A stretch of DNA of 64,000 nucleotides from Heliocidaris tuberculata (taxonomy: Eukaryota > Echinodermata > Echinoidea > Camarodonta > Echinometridae): NCBI GenBank assembly GCA_025618425.1, contig CM046839.1, positions 2,728,831 to 2,792,830 on the forward strand, read 5' to 3'. Position 1 is the stretch's first letter. Every line of letters begins with the position of its first letter. The notes beneath the pieces are model-generated. The model searched no databases, was not told the origin of the DNA, and worked only from the letters and a program-made list of their open reading frames with translations. Positions 57,794-64,000 of this stretch are shown piece after piece. The position numbers were made by a program, and so were the translations under genes.

Positions 57794-58000
57794 TATATAC
57801 AGAGTTGCGATTGATATCAATCTCAAGGTAAATCTTGGAAGAATTTCATCTGTGTGGTAAAGTTGATATATTAAAATATGACACTATCAGCTTTCCTTAA
57901 ATCTAAATCAATAATTGTATAACTGGATAATATTTTGTTCCAATCCCTAGTCAAGTTTTCGATTTGAATCAAGATCAACTCTTATAGTAAGACGGAGCCC
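57790..58000. mobile_element. Palindromic MITE, GTCTTATAAAGAG family, copy 3
   Basis: Left TTTATATACAGAGTTGCGAT, right (complemented) GGGCTCCGTCTTACTATAAG. The interior has ATTGATATCAATCTCAAGG. It is longer than copy 1 through AT-rich sequence in the middle. Confidence 0.6.
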
Positions 58001-60257
58001 ATGCATATCATTTTCATAAACATTAAATCAAACCGGCAAGAAAGACTGATTTGGTATTGAGCATTTTCGTAATTATCTGCCTGTGATATTGCTGCTCTTT
58101 TCCCCACTTTTTTGTGGTTTTAGCGAGGAAATGGTGATAAAAGTGACGACGGGATTTTTTTCGACATTATTTTCATATCCGAATATGTTAGATTTTGAAA
58201 GGTCTAGTGGGCAATCATAAAACCACTATACCATAACATTAATCTATCCTATTTGTTTTTGAAGGATATCGACGTTTATTTCGAGCCTTCTAACCAGGTC
58301 CATGTTCTAACAAACCGTGTGAATATGCCCAGTGATTAAACATATCGAATTTCGGCTATAGTGCCATTGCGCATATGGTATTTTACACATGTTTTCTCTA
58401 ATGTTTAATGCATATTAACACTCTGAGCAAATATTGAAATTATTCTTTTAAAGGGTAAGCATGCAGAATAGTCACTAGAACATGTTGAATGTGGGGGAGG
58501 GGGCGATGCCTGGCAAAAAAAAAAGGTTATCAGAATCTGGCATATTCCGATCATAGTTCCATAGTACAAAAATCGCTGACAAGAATTACGGATTTGCCGA
58601 CAGAAGTTTCAAAAGGTTGTCTCCCTCCCCAAGCGACAACTCTGTCTTCTGAAAAAATTATAAATTGTTGTAATTTGACCGTCTTTAAAGTATTCTTAGC
58701 GATTATCAGACTCCAGTGTCATTTGAATTTTTAGCTAGAAATGATTGATTCTGAACAATTGGTATTCAAAGCATAGTACATCTCATAATATATTTCTGTT
58801 GTACTTGTAGTGCATACAGTAACTGCATGTTTTTAGGAAAAAATGTAATATCAATTTGGTCATAACCTCCCAGTCGCTGTTTAGACTAGCTGAATTTAGA
58901 TAGGTCAAGACATGACGATAACGTTATCCAAAGGATAAAGGAAATTAAACGAGCTTGCGCTTTGGCCGTTTTTATAAAAAAAAAAAATAAATAAATAAAC
59001 TTATAAAGCGTGCTTCTTCTGTTGCCATGGTTTCGTTTACTGAGTCAGTAGGGTGTTATAACTAATATACTTTTACAAAGAGTTAATTCCATTTTGGCTC
59101 TCAACAGTCGGCTTTGTCTTTTTACCGCGACCAGGACAAGCGAGCATGGAGCTAAGCAAGGGAGAGTAAAACAGTGGAAAAAGAAAGAAAGAATGTTGAC
59201 GATGGATGTCAGTATTTATGACGCCACAGCCAATTACATTTAGCCTACTTGTAGCAGCAAGACTTGCCCCTACAGGATCACAGCAGGTGCCGCAGCCAAA
59301 AATGATAATGATCGCAACAACTTTCACATCAGGCAGATGCCAACAGTCCCAAAATATGCCTCAGTTTATTTATATTTTGGCTAATTTATACGATCCATGT
59401 AAATCCACTCATTGGGTAGCGGTGATAAAATTTAACAAAACAGTTCATTCAATTTGTTTCAGTTGTTAAACGCACACCCACTACTATGCTTAGAAGAAGA
59501 AAAAACACAACAACAAACAAACAAACAGACAAATGACAGGTGAATGCCTTCTATATTGATTCGATTAGTTTGATTTGTATTCAGTGACATTACTTGATAT
59601 CAAAATGAAATGGGTGGCCGGAGATGCTTAAGAAGTATTTTATTATTTTTATTATTTTTTCTTCTTCTTCAAACAATTTCAGGCTTTCAGTTTGCCTTTG
59701 GCTGTTGTGCGGTTGAGTAGAATAAACATTCAGGCCTCTGGCAGTGTCACAGTTTATCTTTATTCTTCATTCATTGTGGTTCGTTTCTCATTCAGCAACT
59801 ATCTCTTTACAAGCCTACAAGAGTAAAACATTTTCATGCAGTGACTTACACCATGCATATAATAATCGGTTGATTGAAATTAATGTGCATTTTAATCGGA
59901 GTTATGAGTCGGTCTATTGGCCGGCTCTCTGATCTTCCTAATCAACGGTCTTCTGGTCTTCTTGAATATCGAAACGGATTCGAATCCGTGTCATCTTTTT
60001 TCAGATTGTGCTGTTAAACGTCTGTCACCATGGTCACAGACATACATGTACCTAGTAATATCTTTGTGATTAATCGAAGGAAATTGAAGATTCTGACCTG
60101 AATATTATTATTATTGTTAGTGATGCACTTATTGAACATTATGTTTTATGAACAGAATCTCTGAATATTTAATAAACATTACCAGAGTACATCCTCGAAA
60201 CCAGCGTATTATTTTTTGGTTATTCACTTACACGCTATTAATGGTCTGCTTTGATAA
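58001..60257. other. Unassigned 2.2 kb
   Basis: A-run with AAATA repeats at 58975-58998. X-box-like GTTGCCATGGTTTC at 59021-59034 and GTCACCATGGTCAC at 60024-60037. No gene supported. Confidence 0.5.
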
Positions 60258-60354
60258 GTGCCTCATACTTGCTTCAAAGTACCCCTGGTATAAGGGGTTA
60301 GCATTTAATTTCCTGATTATGTTCCGAAAGTACTTTGAAGCAAGTATGAGGCAC
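60258..60354. repeat. Perfect 25-bp inverted repeat, 47-base loop
   Basis: GTGCCTCATACTTGCTTCAA-AGTAC (60258-60282) has its exact complement at 60330-60354. The loop contains CCCCTGGTATAAGGGG, a small second hairpin. No mismatch in 25 bp indicates recent origin or maintained pairing. Confidence 0.78.
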
Positions 60355-60394
60355 GTAAATAATACTTGCGCATGATTCGAGTATGTACTATGGT

Positions 60395-60674
60395 GGGGTA
60401 ACCTCGCTAGTCATAAGGACCGCTATTCATAAGGACCACTTATTCATAAGGACGGCTATCCGTAACGCGTGACTGAATGAATAGCGGTTTTGTATGAATA
60501 GCGGTCATTCTAAATAGCGAGCAAACCATACACAAATTACCTCGCTATTCATAAGGAATTCCATTCATAAGGACCACTATTCATAACTTTTCATAAGGTC
60601 CGCTATTCATAACGCGCGTTAAATGAATAGCCGTTTTCTATGAATAGCGGTCCTTATGAATAGCGAGTGGACCC
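60395..60674. mobile_element. Short relative of the ATTCATAAGGACCGCT element
   Basis: GGGGTAACCTCGCTAGTCAT at the left matches the left end of the 11321-13120 element. ATAAGGACCGCTATTCATAA units run inward, and the right end closes with CCTTATGAATAGCGAGTGG. About a dozen units in both orientations fill 280 bp, with TAACGCG(T/C)G-TGAATGAATAGC blocks twice. Confidence 0.8.
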
Positions 60675-63600
60675 TTTATAGCTTTATACATTTCGTTCAA
60701 ATGCACACACAAAAAATGAATAAAAAGGAGTTACAAAAAATGTATGAAACAAGAGCTAATTTCATATTTATGTTCGGCTAGGCGATACAGAATATTGTAT
60801 GTTACCTTTTATCAAATTATTGCTCACCAATAGGCCTACCTGTAGGAGTAGCAGACCTTCATATTCAGTAACTAAAACTGCAGAAAATGTGACAAAGCTA
60901 TTTTGGGGCTAAAAAGGAATATGTCCCGAGACTTTGACAAATCATTTCTATACTTGTGTAAAGACCATGACTAAGTCGTAAGCCCGACAAAAGGGTGCTA
61001 GCAAGAGCACATCTAATTTTTATTAGACAATAAATATTGTGTTTAGAAATTCCACTGCAAATTACTTTTTTAACTTGATCATGTTACGCAGTATGTTGCT
61101 CAAGGTCATTTGCGTCAGGCGCTTTGAAGTTATATGATTTTGAGGGCTGAACCAACCCCACATCCATCACGAAAGAGAGAGAGAGAGAGAAAGAAAGAAA
61201 GAGAGAGAGAGGGGGGGGGGGGGGTCGTACATGTATTCGAAAAATCATCATGGCCCATCACAATGCCTAGTGAGAATAGGAGGTTGTTTGTTAACAAACT
61301 CATTACGTCCATTACAGAGGTGAGAATGGTGCCCCTGCGGACTAATCATGCTCTATTCACTGGAGCATCATTACTGAGGTGACGCGAACACTACCCAGAG
61401 ACAATGATCTACATCCTACCACAAGTATATTTGCCTCAAAGCACGTACTTGATTGCTATACAAATATGTTGGCCTTTTAAGAAAATGATGTTGAAGTAAA
61501 GCATGGTAATCTTTTTAGCTCTCTCTTATCTGTCCTTTCTTTCTTTTCAAATAACTGATCCATCCCTCACTCTTCCTATTTATCTCCTTTTCTCTCGATT
61601 TCAATCTGTGTTTAATTTTACCCCCTTTATGGTAGTGTTGTATAACTCTTGTCATACTATTTTTCGCTTGTCTCATTTCAAAAGAAATTCATGCTTTCTT
61701 ATACCCCGTTGAAAAGATTTCCTTATCGACTTTTATCGTTATTTTGATTTCAAGGTTTTCATGGTCATTCTTAGGTCTGCCGATCTCATAACAATCATTT
61801 AAATTAACATATGTCAACACCTATTTTATAACTCATGGTTAATTTTCGCACTTTGGGCATTAAAATCAATTCATGGGCAAAAGAAAATGCATCAAAGTCA
61901 GTCGAATTTGTTTTTGCGTTACTGATTTCATACTTTCAACGCTCAATTTAATATTCATTGTTATTTTGGAAGTTTTGCGGCCCTGATTTTCATTTATGTT
62001 TAATTTTAAATCTCCCCAATTCATGTTTCGAAAAGTTAATTTCAACAGCTCTATAGCCTTTCTGCCTTGTATTTAGCAAACCTCCTCCAAGGGCTCAATC
62101 TTTCTTTTTAATAACTTTTTTTCAGTTTTGTTTTTTGGGGGGTTTTTTGTATTCTCCTTTTTATGTTATCGACTCTTTTCCTTCATACATTACTTTTCCA
62201 TTTCATTCATGTTGGAAAATTTACTTTAGTGACTTCAATATATATATTTTTTGCTTTTATTCGTAAAACTAGGGGACGATGGTGTAGCTCGGGTCTTCCG
62301 GTCTTTAATCTATTCATCTCAAGTTCCCTTTTCCTCATTACTTGATCTTGCTGTTCGTGGGTTCGTGTATTTTTTATAGGAACTGGCGCAATGTGGAATA
62401 TCATGCTTATCAAATTTGAAGAAAAAGTTTGGGAATACTGGTGGTTTATATGATATAAAATTAAAGAATATAGAGGTTGCGTATTAAAGTGCTAATGGGA
62501 TTTGAATGGGCAATCCTCTCAAATTACAGGCGTGCGGAAAATATGAAATGTGTAGGTGGGATCGGATTCCTAACTATAGATATACCTGACAAAATGATGG
62601 CAAAGTCGATGTTTTTGGTGTATACTTTTGTGTTTTTAACGACCACTCTTAACCGCAACTCCATCAGCAATGTGCCATCGGGGTTTCTTTGGTAGGAGAT
62701 GTGCTATATAAGTAACATTACATCCTGAAGTACCACCACGAATAGTTCCATGCTACCAAACTTTCAAAATCCTCCTCGAATCTCTGCTCAATCTTGGAGG
62801 TGATCGGCCGGACAGTCTCAGGCACTCTCAGGCCCATTTAGTGGCATAGCCAGGTCTTTGCCTCAGGAGAGGAAAAATATCCGAGCCTATACGGCGATTT
62901 GTATGGTTTAGCAACGAAACCACTTCTTACCTATCCCGGTTTTCGGGGGGGGGGGTGGGGGTTGAAAGAGTTCATTTAGGGAAGAAACTAAAGGACAAAA
63001 GACGGAATTCTCAACTGAAGATTTTCGGTAACACCAGAGGACGGAATGGAAGCTTGGAAACCTTGGAAACCTTGAAAATCCAAGGCATTCCCTTGCCGCA
63101 TTGAGAAGATTTAAGGATATCGTTAATCGCATGTGAACAGCATTGTAACGCCATCAAGCAAAACAAAAAAAAAAAAAAAAAGAAATAAATAGTAATAATA
63201 ATATTTATTACAGTTCGTCGTCCTTTCATATTACACTGAAGTATATATGCTAAAGTATATCGTTTGATGATATTTTGATTTGTTATCCTTAAAAGAGTCA
63301 GGTCATTCTATTGGCACTGAGTCATAATATCATTTAGGCTTAATTCATCTCAAGATACTTTGATCGTATTCCCCATAACCCATTGTCTTAAATTTGTCAA
63401 GTTTGGCCTATGACATCATTGCTGTGTTCGGAGGCGACCGAGCAGAAAATTTGTAAGATGATATCCATACTTTCGGCGTTTTCAAGATCAGTCTGACACT
63501 TATTGACTCACACATGATTTTGTAATTGTATGATGATTTAGATGTTATTTACTTTTATGCAGTGGAGGGGGGGGGGGGCAATATGCACGCTTGACCCTTC

Positions 63601-64000
63601 AAATACGTCAGTATGCCCATCGGTGTATCTAGAGAGATATTATGACGATTGTAATGGCGTTGGGGATGTGTGAAAGCATAGAATGATGCAGCTGGGATCA
63701 TCACGGTGCAGGGGGTGAATGTACGTACACAAATCAATTTTCACACTTATTCTGTCAAAGAAATATGACAGAGGAAATAATGTGCAACAAAATGTTGATG
63801 GAACTTGTATCACTCACACTTAGCGAGAGAGAGAGAGAGGGAGGGGGAGAGTAAAGACCACTCAGATATCACCCCAAAGTGGTATTCATCCTAAAATTAA
63901 AGTTTCTGGCTTCGCGAAAATTATTGAGGTTTTATCAAGAAATGGTTTGTAGTAGAATAAAGTGTTCGATTGAACATAGTGCTTTAATGAATATAGTGCT
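60675..64000. other. 3.3 kb without a supported gene
   Basis: GA repeat and G-run (61168-61225), a possible one-sided hAT end near 62835 (AGTGGCATAGCCAGG), G-runs (62946-62955, 63568-63579), an A-run (63164-63182) and a GA repeat (63825-63851). Frames are short and motif-free. Confidence 0.5.

Overview
This is AT-rich animal DNA from a repeat-dense intergenic or intronic region. I found no intact protein-coding gene, rRNA gene, functional tRNA gene or CRISPR array in the 64 kb. Every recognisable coding fragment is a dead transposable element: pieces of three non-LTR retrotransposons (1-772, about 820-1260 and 17109-17653) and one PIF/Harbinger transposase (2871-3788). The mix of short palindromic DNA transposons, tRNA-derived SINEs ending in ATT repeats, hAT-type elements with G-runs, and a stretch of AACCCT telomere-like repeats resembles a marine invertebrate deuterostome. 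A sea urchin or another echinoderm is my best guess. It rests on remembered repeat style, not on a database match.

Layout. 1-3800: two unrelated LINE reverse transcriptase fragments side by side, a TA-flanked mariner-like MITE, a CACAGTG-rich inverted-repeat element and the Harbinger pseudogene. 3800-6700: G/C and AAT simple repeats, a GC-rich block full of CGTACGG-like words, and a piggyBac-like MITE whose inverted sister lies at 46442-46834. 6700-16500: mostly featureless, but with MITEs at 10195, 10847 and 11321-13120; the last carries arrays of the word ATTCATAAGGACCGCT at both ends. 16549-18275: a 1.7 kb inverted-repeat element with a LINE tail nested inside. 19540-21251: a hAT element with a perfect 8-bp target duplication, plus smaller G-rich elements. 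24500-28504: a pyrimidine tract, an 800-bp foldback with a SINE in its loop, and two more SINE-like units. 30230-36000: SINE copies, a perfect 19-bp hairpin and a second foldback. 41146-48150: simple repeats, hAT ends, MITEs and SINEs. 50147-58000: the densest cluster, with about a dozen MITEs or hAT-derived elements, one inside another. 60258-60674: a perfect 25-bp hairpin and a small relative of the 11321-13120 element.

None of these elements looks autonomous; all DNA transposons here would depend on transposases supplied from elsewhere. The best leads for something less expected are (a) ten near-palindromes of the form GTTRCCATGGYAAC, the RFX X-box shape, scattered over unique DNA, (b) several long perfect hairpins outside obvious transposons, (c) the foldbacks, and (d) the architecture shared by several palindromic MITE families. 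I found no convincing new multi-gene system. Boundaries of repeats are read by eye and are usually good to within a few bases where a target duplication is quoted, and to within tens of bases elsewhere.
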